This document shows, one piece after another, positions 52,146 to 62,034 of a stretch of 64,000 nt of DNA; within the stretch, counting starts at the first letter, position 1, and each line of letters begins with the position of its first letter. Below the pieces are notes generated by a model that was given only the letters and a program-made list of their open reading frames with translations, searched no databases and was not told where the DNA came from. Location of the stretch: positions 8,605,457-8,669,456 of the forward strand of contig OZ007569.1 of NCBI GenBank assembly GCA_963931925.1, written 5' to 3'. The position numbers and the translations under genes were made by a program. Source of the stretch: Onchidella celtica (taxonomy: Eukaryota > Mollusca > Gastropoda > Systellommatophora > Onchidiidae).

Positions 52146-55100
52146 CTGAAACATGTTTGATAAGAAATCGGCCATCATGAAACAGACAGAAAGTGAAGAC
52201 CATGATGAAAAAAAGCTGCTCCTGCCACTGAACCAGTACCACTCTTCCCACTCTTCCCCCTCCCAATCATGTTTTATTCTGAATTCCAATACAGACTAAC
52301 ATTCTACAGATCGTCCCCTTAAAATGACAAGATTCTATCTTCACTCTCTGGCTGATCTGAGTTACACACTACTTCTACGGGCCTTCTCCATTGTGTGTCT
52401 AAGTATCAAGCAGATCCAGTGTGTAATTTGTAAGTATAACTAAAAAGCAAAAAGCCATACCTCCAAAAGCTATGAGCACATGAAACTTCTCAAAAGCTGA
52501 TGGAAGGGAGTTAGAACCTTGTCATTCTAAGGCAGGGGTGCTCAACCTTTATTGACATAGGAACTACTTTTACATTTCCCAGCATTTGGAGATCTACCAG
52601 TCTGGCAAAGCCCTGAAACAAGATTGGCCTCTGATCTACTCGAAATTAGTCGATACCGGTAAACGTCGATTATCTCACACCCATAATGGCGGTTTCGGTG
52701 TTGCCAGGTAAACCTTTGCCATCCTGCCACATGTTTTATTTTCAATCAGCCACATTCACAAGGACAAAAGAAGAAAAAACTAACACAAACCCGCCACATC
52801 CAAGAAAAACGACCCGCCATAATACAAAGACAAATAAAAAATATATATATATACCTCGCGGGTGTGTCCTACATTCTTCCCGCGATCAACTGCCAAGCAC
52901 TTGAAGATCGACCAGAGAATTTCATAGAGTTGATATCTATTCATAGATTGCCGCTGAACTATCTTGTTACCTTTTTTATTTTCTGTACAATACATACGTG
53001 TTTTATATTCTCATAGTCTGGCTATCTAGGACAACTGTCCTACACATATTCATGTACTTCATATTTTAAACTGGCATAAGTGTTTCTTATGTCAACTGCA
53101 TCAATAGTTTCAACATTTCTGCCATGCATTTTTTCCTGTAACTTCAGCAAGTCTAATTTAGCTCACATTTATTCTGTGGGCACTGTCAGGAGTGCTCAGT
53201 ATGAAAGTTAAATTCTGAAGTCAAATATGACTAATTTATTTTTCTGTCAAATCTACATTTCTAGAAAACCAGTAATTATTTGGTATTTATTGCGATATAA
53301 GAAAAAAATACAAAAAAACAGACCACTTTGTAACAGGGTCACAGATTGGCAGGGTATAAATAGCGTGGGAAGATAGTTGACGGCGGGGAGACAGAGTTAT
53401 TGTAGGCCAGAGGGGGAAAGTACGGGATGCAACGGAAAGCGTTGACACCCGAAAAGGGTAGTGTTTACCTGACCGCCGTACTTGACGATCAGATCACCTG
53501 GGAATTGCTTGGGGGGTAGAGATGCTTCAATAGTATTTGACGTGGAGTCGACGGGGGTGGCTATTAGGATAACTAATGTACACTCGGTGAGCGTCTTGGG
53601 ACGCTACCCGACTGGGTATAAATCCCCGAACGCTCCTTCCAACTTCAGACCGCTGAGAGCACTCACCAGCTTCGTGCCGAAGAGGAGACCACAACTGCAA
53701 CTGTAACTTTGTAGTAGTCTTGTGAGTGGGGAAGGTCAGGGAACCCGCAAACATCCTTTGTCAGAGCGTGGTATCTTTGGTATCTTGTCGGCATTTGAGC
53801 TGTTGCTGGGTGGTAAGTTAATTGTACGATGTATGTGTATTTTACTTAATGTTCATGATTGTAGAACCTAAATCTAGTGGGTTTACTTTGGTATAACTAC
53901 TGCCTCTGAGAGAGTCACGGAAACGCCGTTACACATATGTTACGAAACCTTATAGGATGGGGTCTGTTAGAGAGAGCGTTATTCTTCGTGGGGAACGTGT
54001 AAATATCATTAAGACTGTATTGATCGTTTATTCTATTGCCTTTATGGGAGCCTATGGAGTATGGGAGCTGCAGCCTGGCTGATAACGGTGTCAGCGGTTA
54101 AAGGTATTAATGATGAATATCCGTCATGGAGTAAGTATGGAAGTCATGCCTTCCAGCAGTAGATTAGGAAGTTGCGATTGTTTTTCTACAGAGGAGGAAG
54201 AACAACACCTGCTTGGCTTCTCAACTTCTTGTACTTTGATTAACGACATCGTGGCTTCTTGGCTTCCCGACCTATTGGTACCTGCCGATATCTGTTGATC
54301 TAACTGCGCAGTCAAGCCAGAGTAGAGAGGAAGAACCAGTGCCCAGATAGCGCCATACACCCCTAAAGGAGAGGTTTCCTTAAGCTGAATGTACCCGTGT
54401 GTTTTATAAAATGTGCTAGAAATTGAATATTACGGAGCCTTTTAATTATCATGTACTGATTTGCATCAACTTCATTCCATCGAAATTCACATGAAATTGT
54501 ATGACCTATGTTCCTATTATTATTGAATGAATTAATAATTATTGTATATATATAAGCAATACAGATATCGTTTGTTATAACTTATAGAAGAGAGATAGTC
54601 GATTAATTAGTGTGTTTGTGCCATGCCCATCACGGCTGGTGTCAGAAGAAAGTTAGTGAGAGAAAGTGGAAACATCACACACTTCCAAAGGAATATTAGG
54701 AGTGATCCAGCTCCCTTATAGTCATAAATGGAAAAAATACTCACATTTGTGACAGCATCGTACAGAATCACTTGAATAGTTTCATTTGGGTGCAGTTGGT
54801 CAAACGGCATTGTTTCCATCAATCCAAGTCTCTTTAATATCACATCATGCATGACCTGTTAAATAGCAAATACCACAGAATAATCCAACACGAATGGAAC
54901 AGAAATAATACAGAATACTGAAATGAATTGCCACAACAACCACAGATAAAAGATAACTGCATCATTCATACAGTTACTCAGCTCAGTTGAATTGCTGGAA
55001 ATGTGTACAGAAATATAGAATACATGTCCTGTCTACACTAAAACTAAAACACAACTGAATGTGAACAAGTTCCATTTGATTTCATTTCACAAAGAGATTC

Positions 55101-58052
55101 TTCTATATAAAAAAACAGCAAGGAAAAAAAATTCACTGCTGCGGGGAAGAAATGCCCAGACCTGAAAAAATTACATGTGAAAGCTAGTGTTTCTAAATGT
55201 TAGTAACTCCATGCATTATTTCCATACATACAGATCAGTCAGTTTATTCAAATAACATGTAGACAAACCTGCATCCCCTAAAAAATCATAGGCCATCCTA
55301 ATTAGCCAGCATGGATATCTTATTTTCAACATATTGGAAGTATGTACATGTATCTCTTTCTTCCATAAATAAAGCTCAGCTTAATTTCTTACAAACACTT
55401 TTTTTCTCAGTTTTCAAGAGAATATGAAACAAAACAAATTTACAGCACCCCTTATCATAAAAGCTATCAATATACTGCATAAATGCATGACAGAATTACA
55501 GTTTGAAGGGAAGTAAAAACAAAAAAAATAGAAAATGACCTTCCCGATGATGGTGTCAAAAATGTGCCCTCCCATGTCCCAATGCTCAGTAAATTATACT
55601 GGCAGTCCTGAAACAGAGAAGGCATTAATTACTGTACAATCACTTTAATTATTCCCCAAATCATGCAAATAATGCATTGTCTGAACATTTACCTTAACAT
55701 AAACAGAGTGCACAATTTGGCCTTCAGTATAATAGTCGGTGGACTTCAAGCTGAAAGCAGCAACATCAGCCGCAGGATCTGAAAAAGAAACTTATAATAT
55801 AGAAGTGTTTGTGAACCATATCACAAGGTACCTCCTTACTTACTTACTAACATAAATCCACATTCAATACCAATTATACACATTCCAATTATCCACTGAG
55901 ACATATCTGAAAATAAATTTTGCATCTGACATGGAAACATGATTACTGTGTTAACAATTTTCACTGCAATGTTGTCAATATTGTATGTTGAGAATACGAC
56001 GGACGATAGAGATTTGTTCCAGAAGCTTTGTTTGGTATCTAATATTGAATGATGTTATCCAGTTTGGACATCTATAACCTCACCTGGAAGAACTGGATTC
56101 CATCTCTCACATTCATGTACATTCAGTCTGTCTTGTGGATGAATAGGACAGTCCTCCTTTCCAATCACAAATTTTGCCATCACTGATCTGTCACTGATAC
56201 CATCAAAAGAAAGAGATCATAGATGTTGCAGGTATCAATATCGTTTGATCCTTTGTGTTTCACAGAAAGCGTTGTAATAGTGTTTGTTTCCAGGAATTCC
56301 TCATTGCACAATTAATTAATGGGTTAACTAACAGGAAGACATCATGCAATTATGTGCTGATAGGGACTAAAATAGTACCAAAAAAACCATACTGTGACGA
56401 TATTTCAGTTTACTGGCTATTAAGTGAGTGAGATTGCTCAAGTTTCTTTTAAAACATTTAATGCTTAATGTAAACAATAAATGTGAAAATATCTGCATTT
56501 TTAAATGATCAATACTGAAATGAAAATAATATTTGTGAAGTCCATAGTCTCAACAAACACTGTAAAGAGAATAGTCAAATCTGCTAACAAGGAAATACGC
56601 TTTTGTGAAAATACAAAATATTGTCAGAGTAACTATGCTGATAACTCATTCTTGACTGCAGTTATACTCTTACTGTAATAAAATGAACTGAGGAGAAAAG
56701 GAGTCACTGTAATTTTCTTACAGGAATTTTCAATTACTTAGAGTCGGCAAAGTATGCATTGATTTCTTTGTGACATTCTCTTTTGACTGTTCATTTTTTG
56801 CACAAATTGACTGCTTGCATTACGGTACTCAGGACGAACTGACTTATAGCTTTGTAATGTTTATGGTGTATGTTCTTGGAGTCTACCAGTCTGCCTGTTT
56901 TCACGAAGTATGATATTCATCAGGAAAGCATTTGGCACAGAAGGGATGCTTCCTGAGTGGGTCATGAAGAAGTTTTAAAATGAACTACAATGCAGGTGAC
57001 TTGATTTTCCACAATACAACTAAATAAATCCCCCTGAACTCATCACCTTTAGCTTGATTCTAAATGAGCAAGTGAAATGCAAAGTTCATTGTTTGGTGGA
57101 AAAACCTAGGGCTGTACGAAGCATATTTAAGAAACGGTCCATGCCCTAAGTCTCGCAGACGAAGATTATGACAACAACTGGCAAATGTCAATCATATTTT
57201 ACCTAACAGTAGTTATATCAGTCAACCATGATTGTCGAATAGCATCACGCTGCTTGAAATTATTCCTGGCTGAAAGAATGCATATAGCCAAGTCCACATC
57301 ATCTTTTAGAAACTGGAAATACCCTGTAGCAAATGAAGAGAAAGTCATTATTTTTTTTATAAACTATAAGTTTTCAACATTCTTTTCACAGAATCTGACA
57401 CCATCGGTGACCTACAGCAACAATTTAAAACATCCATGGCATATTTTAATTTTGGAAACCTAGATCTATGTCTTACCAAACAAGAGACAAGATCAGCCAT
57501 GATATCATGATAATATTTTGTTTTCATAAATGAATGGAACACGGAGTCTGAGACAGAACGTCAGAAGCAGAAAACATGCCTCATCCCAATTCTTATAGTT
57601 ATCTTGCCTTCATTATAAACTACTTAACAAGTGCTCTTAAGTACTTGTTGCACCTACAAGTTTCCACTTCATGTGACTGAATTTTTCCATTCTTCCAGCC
57701 CTCTTCTTTTGCTGGACAAACCCCTGTGTACATTAATGCTGGCTTTCAGCTATAGAACATTCTATTTCTGACCAAACCAGATGAAGATAATTTGTGCTAC
57801 AACTTGCTTCTTATTCATTCATCGTTGCTTTTTTTTAAATAAGACTTCGTGACATCAAAATCGAATGATGATGTACATTCTAGCAGATAGATCTATCATT
57901 TAGACTCTAGATCTAGATCTAGTCTAGATCTACAAGATCTCTATTACTTGAACATACAACAGATAATGATTACCTAGCAGATAGAGCTCTGATACTGTAA
58001 CACCAATAATAGCACACAGAAACCCGAACACTAATATCTCTTTGGCATCCAT
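52050..58052 (-). CDS. B3GALNT2: B3GALNT2-like glycosyltransferase (GT31), N-terminal 201 residues in six exons
   Basis: Minus-strand coding exons: 57974-58052, 57203-57323, 56084-56193, 55693-55778, 54745-54855 and 52050-52145. They total 603 nt, all phases agree, and every boundary is GT-AG. The start ATG at 58052 opens a hydrophobic run (residues about 6-26) that fits the signal anchor of a type II ER/Golgi enzyme. The GT31 motif LAICILSARNNFKQRDAIRQ follows in exon 2, then KFVIGKEDC in exon 3, AFSLKSTDYYTEG in exon 4, and the lectin-like insert typical of B3GALNT2 (YLYRPVQELLLP) in exon 6. Exon 5 has an N-glycosylation sequon, NET. The family enzyme adds beta-1,3-GalNAc to O-mannosyl-GlcNAc on alpha-dystroglycan. 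About 300 further residues, including the catalytic DxD, are not in the window. Identification rests on family motifs recalled by eye, without a search. Confidence 0.88.
52318..52531 (-). mobile_element. MITE family C, copy 2 (214 bp)
   Basis: Reverse-oriented relative to the copy at 14177, with termini CTTAAAATGACAAG and GTCATTCTAAG. Lies in intron 5 of the glycosyltransferase gene, immediately next to a hAT-like terminus at 52533. Confidence 0.78.
52533..52930. mobile_element. Possible hAT remnant, one end only
   Basis: CAGGGGTGCTCAACCTTT at 52533 followed by GGAGATCTACC resembles the terminus and subterminal region of hAT elements, and AGATCGACC near 52903 looks like the opposite subterminal region. 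The second inverted terminus is missing. An (AT)n run lies at about 52841-52851. Confidence 0.4.
53617..53650 (+). promoter_or_regulatory. Core promoter of LTR-like element, copy 1
   Basis: TATAAAT at 53617 with an initiator-like CTTCAGA near 53643. Both are conserved in copy 2 (TATAAAT at 62289). Transcription from here would place the inferred intron in the 5' leader. Confidence 0.55.
53813..54191 (+). other. Intron inferred inside the LTR-like element
   Basis: Begins GTAAGT (consensus donor) and ends TTTTTCTACAG (pyrimidine tract and acceptor). In the homologous element at 62035-63466 this 379-bp block is absent with a junction exactly at the splice sites: TGAGTG at 62479-62484 joins AGGAGGAAG at 62485. 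No target-duplication footprint marks it as an insertion instead. Confidence 0.82.
54745..54855 (-). CDS. B3GALNT2: B3GALNT2-like exon 5 (37 codons)
   Basis: Acceptor ttaacag, donor gtgagt, phase 0 at both ends. Contains VILYDAVTN and the sequon NET. It is duplicated at 63038-63148. Confidence 0.88.
55550..55610. other. Unexplained segment in intron 4
   Basis: Looks coding-like in two directions: plus strand DGVKNVPSHVPMLSKLYWQS then stop, minus strand MGGHIFDTIIGK. Neither fits the glycosyltransferase alignment, which runs continuously from exon 4 to exon 5 without it. Possibly a remnant of another sequence, or chance. Confidence 0.25.
55693..55778 (-). CDS. B3GALNT2: B3GALNT2-like exon 4 (86 nt)
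   Basis: Acceptor ctttttcag, donor gtaaatg; enters in phase 1 and leaves in phase 0. Encodes PAADVAAFSLKSTDYYTEGQ and the following residues up to SVYVK. Confidence 0.88.
56084..56193 (-). CDS. B3GALNT2: B3GALNT2-like exon 3 (110 nt)
   Basis: Acceptor gatggtatcag, donor gtgaggt. Contains the GT31 core strand KFVIGKEDC and a second Cys (VHECERW) whose pairing is conserved in the family. Confidence 0.88.
57203..57323 (-). CDS. B3GALNT2: B3GALNT2-like exon 2 (121 nt)
   Basis: Acceptor tttgctacag, donor gtaaaat. Encodes the diagnostic GT31 start of the donor-binding domain, ICILSARNNFKQRDAIRQSW. Confidence 0.92.
57905..57945. repeat. AGATCT/CTAGAT hexanucleotide cluster
   Basis: Overlapping TCTAGATCTAGATC units. 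Shorter clusters of the same hexamer occur near 6137, 19335, 19803 and 44738. Confidence 0.75.
57974..58052 (-). CDS. B3GALNT2: B3GALNT2-like exon 1 (start, 26 codons)
   Basis: ATG at 58052, then MDAKEILVFGFLCAIIGVTV... and a donor gtaatc. The hydrophobic run with a single preceding Lys/Glu pair fits a type II signal anchor. The next ATG (58048) is out of frame, which supports this start. Confidence 0.82.
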
Positions 58053-58145
58053 TTATGAAAACAGAGCCCTGAAAGCCCTCTGTATATTATTTCGTGTTTA
58101 GGTAGCAGTCAGTCTAAATTGGCGCGGAAGTCGTTTCTACTTTCG
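58053..58145 (-). promoter_or_regulatory. Probable TATA-less promoter region of the glycosyltransferase gene
   Basis: Just upstream of the start codon lies TTGGCGCGGAAGT at 58119-58131 (plus-strand reading), an overlap of E2F-like GGCGCG and ETS-like GCGGAAGT motifs, and a CTTTCGCTTTCGCTTTC stretch at 58141-58157. No TATA box is present. This is motif inference only. Confidence 0.35.
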
Positions 58146-58157
58146 CTTTCGCTTTCT

Positions 58158-59084
58158 TGTGTCTGACCATGGTTGTTTGACTTGCTAGTTTGTTTGATTG
58201 CATTTACAGCGCGACATGAACTCTTGAAATAGTGTAAGAGAAACGAGAATTAAGAACTGAAACTGTCGGGGAATACGGTACTAACATCTAGCATGTTTAG
58301 ATAACATTTATTATCTTATCATGTGTGAGATGAATTAGATGACAGAGGGAGGGGACGAAAAAGCCGAATGATGGAGCAAAGAAACAAAAAAGGGGGAGAA
58401 GGGAGATCTGTTTAAAGCGGCGGGAAAGAAAACAATGAACCTAATGGTTGAGATGATATATTGATGTAGCAAAATGCATTATTTTTGTATGTACATGTGC
58501 ATGTCCATTCGGTTTTGTTCGAACCTACCCATGTGCATACTATAATTAATCACTAAAAAAAATAATAATAATAAACGGAAGAGGCGCGCCCAATATCCTT
58601 CGCTACTCAGTAGCAGCATTTTCTTATTCCTGTACCATGAAAAGCTTTTGTATGACACCCTGGTCTAAATTGTTTTTTCTGTGGTTTTCATTGTTATGAT
58701 AACTGTTAGCCTGTGTTCATTTAGTGTTATTTGGAGGTAGATATGTGTTTGCTGTTGCAATCGACCTGATTTATTATTGTATCCGAGGGGGAAGCAGAAC
58801 TTAAAATGGAGTTATTGTTATTGGGTTGGTTTCTTTTGTTGTTAAAATTTGCTGGCAATTCTTTCACGGTTTGTTCTTTATAAAAATGTCTTCCTGGGAC
58901 ACTGTCGCTAAGAAATCTTGACGTGCAATCATCCGTTCACAGTGCGCACTACTGACAAAACTGTGAGATTGTCATTAAGGAGTAAAGCAAAGATTCAGCT
59001 AAACGTGTGCCTTCATCGAACTGAATTCTGCTACATTCAAGAACTGGCAGCTGCCGGTGTGTTTCTCCAAAATAATACTTGAAT
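58158..59084. other. No gene seen
   Basis: Upstream flank of the glycosyltransferase gene. No divergent gene or repeat recognised. Confidence 0.5.
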
Positions 59085-59165
59085 ATCTCGGTAGTGTTTG
59101 GGTTTTATTTCTCACTCGGGATTTCGCAACATACAACCTTTTCTTTTTGCCCAAGTTTGACTTTC
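59085..59165 (+). repeat. Dispersed repeat with the CAACATACAA motif, copy 3
   Basis: GTGTTTGGGTTTTATTTCTC and GCAACATACAACCTTTTCTT followed by TTTGCCCAAGTTTGACTTT, nearly the same as 29989-30066. Confidence 0.65.
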
Positions 59166-59347
59166 CTTCAGATCCTCAATACCAAAAGTGTGTCTTTCGT
59201 TTGCGCAAAACAATTTGGCGGGTGGCAGGTATGAACAGATCTCCTCTAGCCTAATTTCTGGCCAGGAGGTCGAAATAGACTGTGCTGCCCAAAATTTAGT
59301 GCTAGAATCTGAAACAGTATAAAGTTTTGACGAAATTGTGTATCATA

Positions 59348-60664
59348 GTCCGTTCACCGAGGCATGATCACAAAAAACTGCTCGCAGCGTTGCAACCGTC
59401 GATGATATTTGAATGTAATTTGGCGTGAAGTCTTAGATTTGCGATGACCCTAACCCAGATTTTTTGCCCTCGAATTATTCAAGTAGTTTTCGAGTTTGTT
59501 TATTTGCGGTATATAAATAAAGAGAGCACCCACAAGGGTAAACATTTAGGTGGTTTACTGTAATAATTTAACATATATGGTTTTGAGTCCCATTACAATG
59601 TGGTGAAAGTGAGCTTAAAAACAAACTCTCGTGATTGTTCAATGGTAGGCCAACACAGAGTCAGAGGCATTGTCAGAGATCTTTCAATTTCAGAATTCCT
59701 TTCATCGTGGATTTAAACAATCAAAACCAACACAATGCGAAACATTGGAGAACAAGACATTCAAACTGTCAGTCATCCAAAATCTAACTTATGCAGCATT
59801 GAAAACAGTCGCTGCAGAATTTTTCTCCAAGTGAGAGGACCATGTATCGCGGTTGGAGGAAGAATACTGGCAAAACGAGGGCCTGCATTTTATTCAACCG
59901 AATATCGTCATCAATCCAATGGAGACATCCGACTCAGAAAGCGACTGAGATGACAAAACATTAAAAAACAACGAAAAGTGCTTGCCTGTTTTGAAATAAA
60001 ACAAAAAAACAACAACACCTTTTTAGGGCTAACCTTTCTAAAGGGCTTAAGGTTGTCCCAAGTCCGAAGTCCGCAGCCTGGTCATTGTACCCACAAGGCA
60101 TGCTCTTGCATTGACAGGGACTCAGAGAGGTGGTCATATCTCGAGTATATTTCTCACAACTTATTACAGATTGGAAAGCCTAGCTACTTTACAAACTTTA
60201 TCTTTCATAGAATGTTACCGTTTAGCATAACTAGAAGGCTGTTTTCAATTGATAAGTAATGAATCTGTAATAGCTTTATCTTATAAGGAAAGGAACAATA
60301 AATGCATTTACGTGTAAAGCAAACCTCACGTCCGTAACATGATGCTACGCCACTGCAATTCACCACAGATTGTTACTATATTTAGGAATTTAGATCAACT
60401 GCAGGGAAACGAGAAGTGACAGATCATGTTGGAACACACGTAGACTGTAAACATCTATAAGTTTGGGGCCTATTCAATTGAAAACAAATAAAAGATCAAA
60501 GGAATTCGCCGCTTTGAAAGAACGGTGCTGTGCAGAGACTTCAAATTCAGGATTTGTAGGGTCATGATAAATGTAAGACTGCGTGCAAAAATTCAGGACG
60601 CTGTATTTCATATTAATAGCTGAGAAAATCCAACCAAACCGTGATCACGGCTCGGTGAACGGAC
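59348..60664. mobile_element. TIR element (1317 bp), TA-flanked
   Basis: GTCCGTTCACCGAGGCATGA at 59348 and its inverted, slightly diverged copy ending CGGTGAACGGAC at 60664 (about 24 bp arms). TA flanks both ends (59346-59347, 60665-60666). Two short frames inside (59735-59953 and 59978-60259, both plus) show no transposase motif that I recognise. It is probably a non-autonomous or decayed DNA transposon. Confidence 0.75.
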
Positions 60665-61144
60665 TATACACTTAACTGTGGTGCTACCATCTCCTGATGA
60701 AAGACTTCTGTAACTCGGGCTGTTCGATTAGGACTTTAAATTACACTTAAGCTGTTTCAAACTCCTGCAGTTTTGTTTCTCTCTGCTGCCACAAACTTAC
60801 AGACTTGACATAAACGATTATTTACCTCTCACCCTGACGCAAACCCAAGTAGACCTTTGCTCCATGAAAAGTGAAGTGAGAAGATGTTCTGTTGAAGCCC
60901 GCTAAATATATAAATAACAGACATCGGACAAAACTGAACAGTTCTGCAGATTGTAACAGTTGAGCTATCAAAATACATGTAATAATAGTAAGACTATAAA
61001 TCAAACACTTTCTGGTGTGTAGTTAAGTGAGCGTGGGATAATTACTGGGAGCTAGCTCTTTCGTTGAATGAATGGCTTTATATATCCTAAAAGTTCATAA
61101 AGGAGATAGCAGCATCGGCCCTAAGAGATTTTCTCTGGATCTCC
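60665..61144. other. No gene seen
   Basis: No coding pattern or repeat recognised. Confidence 0.5.
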
Positions 61145-61440
61145 ACGGGGAGACAAGTCGGGCTATAGACAAGCTGTTCGCCTTTCACGCCAAAGGTACC
61201 AGGTTCGAATCCCGGTCTGTGCAGGCATGTTGGACTTTTGGGATTTTTCTCATATTTTCCTGTCCCTGATCCTTTGGTCGGTAGGATAGAGCATCTAGTC
61301 TTTTCGGATAAGGACGAAAAACTCGGAGGGCCTGTGTGCAAGTTGACCACGTTAAAAATACCTTGGCAGTTGGAAATCAAAAAGACCATGCCGATCAGGC
61401 CGCTACCCGGGCAAAATTACATAAAATTACGTTTACATCT
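61145..61440 (+). mobile_element. tRNA-derived SINE, copy 5, 3'-truncated
   Basis: B box GGTTCGAATCC at 61202-61212, A-box region GGGCTATAGACAAG at about 61159, and family body blocks through CCGCTACCCGGGCAAAAT near 61399-61416. The tail domain is missing. Confidence 0.86.
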
Positions 61441-62029
61441 CCTGTAAACTTATTTTATATGCGTATTATCCTCATACGAGTGGCGTTGAACGCGAACTAC
61501 CTATTTACAACAGTGGCTGATCTGATAAATTTTAATGTTTGTTGTCATCAAAGAAAGAGCTCAGTGAACAACACACCAAGTCCTGTGTACAATGTACACT
61601 TCTATCACATGGCGCCAGCGGTTTCCTTGCATGATTTGTGGTGTAATCTCAACACAGACCTGTTTTTCTTTTTCTTTTATGAAGGCTTTTTTTTATAATG
61701 TAGGCCCTATAGGCCCACACGAGGCATCAATGTCTCAAGGTCTAACTTAAAAGCAGAACTTCAAGAACCTTTTGCATGCTGTACATTTACGTAATGTCAC
61801 GAGCAAAGTTCTCATAATTTTTTTTACCCCTCCCCCCCCCCCACACTTTCCTCACCCCGCCTCCTCCTCTTCCCCTCCTTCTCTTCCCTTCTCCTTTGCC
61901 TCCTCCTACCATTCCTCCTCTTTGTTTTTTCCTCAATATCCTAACTATGGAGGCTTTTACTAGCGCATCGCACCAATTCTGATTCACTCTCCTACACGGT
62001 ACATAAGTGAACATCAAATTCAAATCGTC
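61441..62029. other. No gene seen; pyrimidine tract
   Basis: A C/T-rich tract lies at about 61818-61930. No coding pattern. Confidence 0.5.
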
Positions 62030-62034
62030 GCGTC

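Larger units (their letters stand above)
53329..54679 (+). mobile_element. LTR-like element, copy 1, with an internal intron (1351 bp)
   Basis: Starts TGTAACAGGG and ends AACATCACA (TG...CA) and is flanked by a perfect 5-bp duplication CACTT at 53324-53328 and 54680-54684, as produced by retroviral-type integrases. It has TATA boxes at 53355-53362 and 53617-53623; the second is followed about 25 bp on by an initiator-like CTTCAGA. A 379-bp GT-AG intron is inferred at 53813-54191. No gag-pol is present, so it is a solo LTR or a minimal non-autonomous element. It sits in antisense orientation in intron 5 of the glycosyltransferase gene, 60 bp past the 3' end of exon 5. Confidence 0.82.

Noticed and set aside
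53482..53706. 74-codon frame conserved in both LTR-like copies (also 62154-62378)
   Set aside because: The conservation is explained by shared descent of the elements. The frame spans the promoter and has no domain.
54607..54852. Single 81-codon minus-strand gene (and twin at 62900-63145)
   Set aside because: It is exon 5 of the B3GALNT2-like gene read past its donor site into the LTR-like element. The twin is the copied block.
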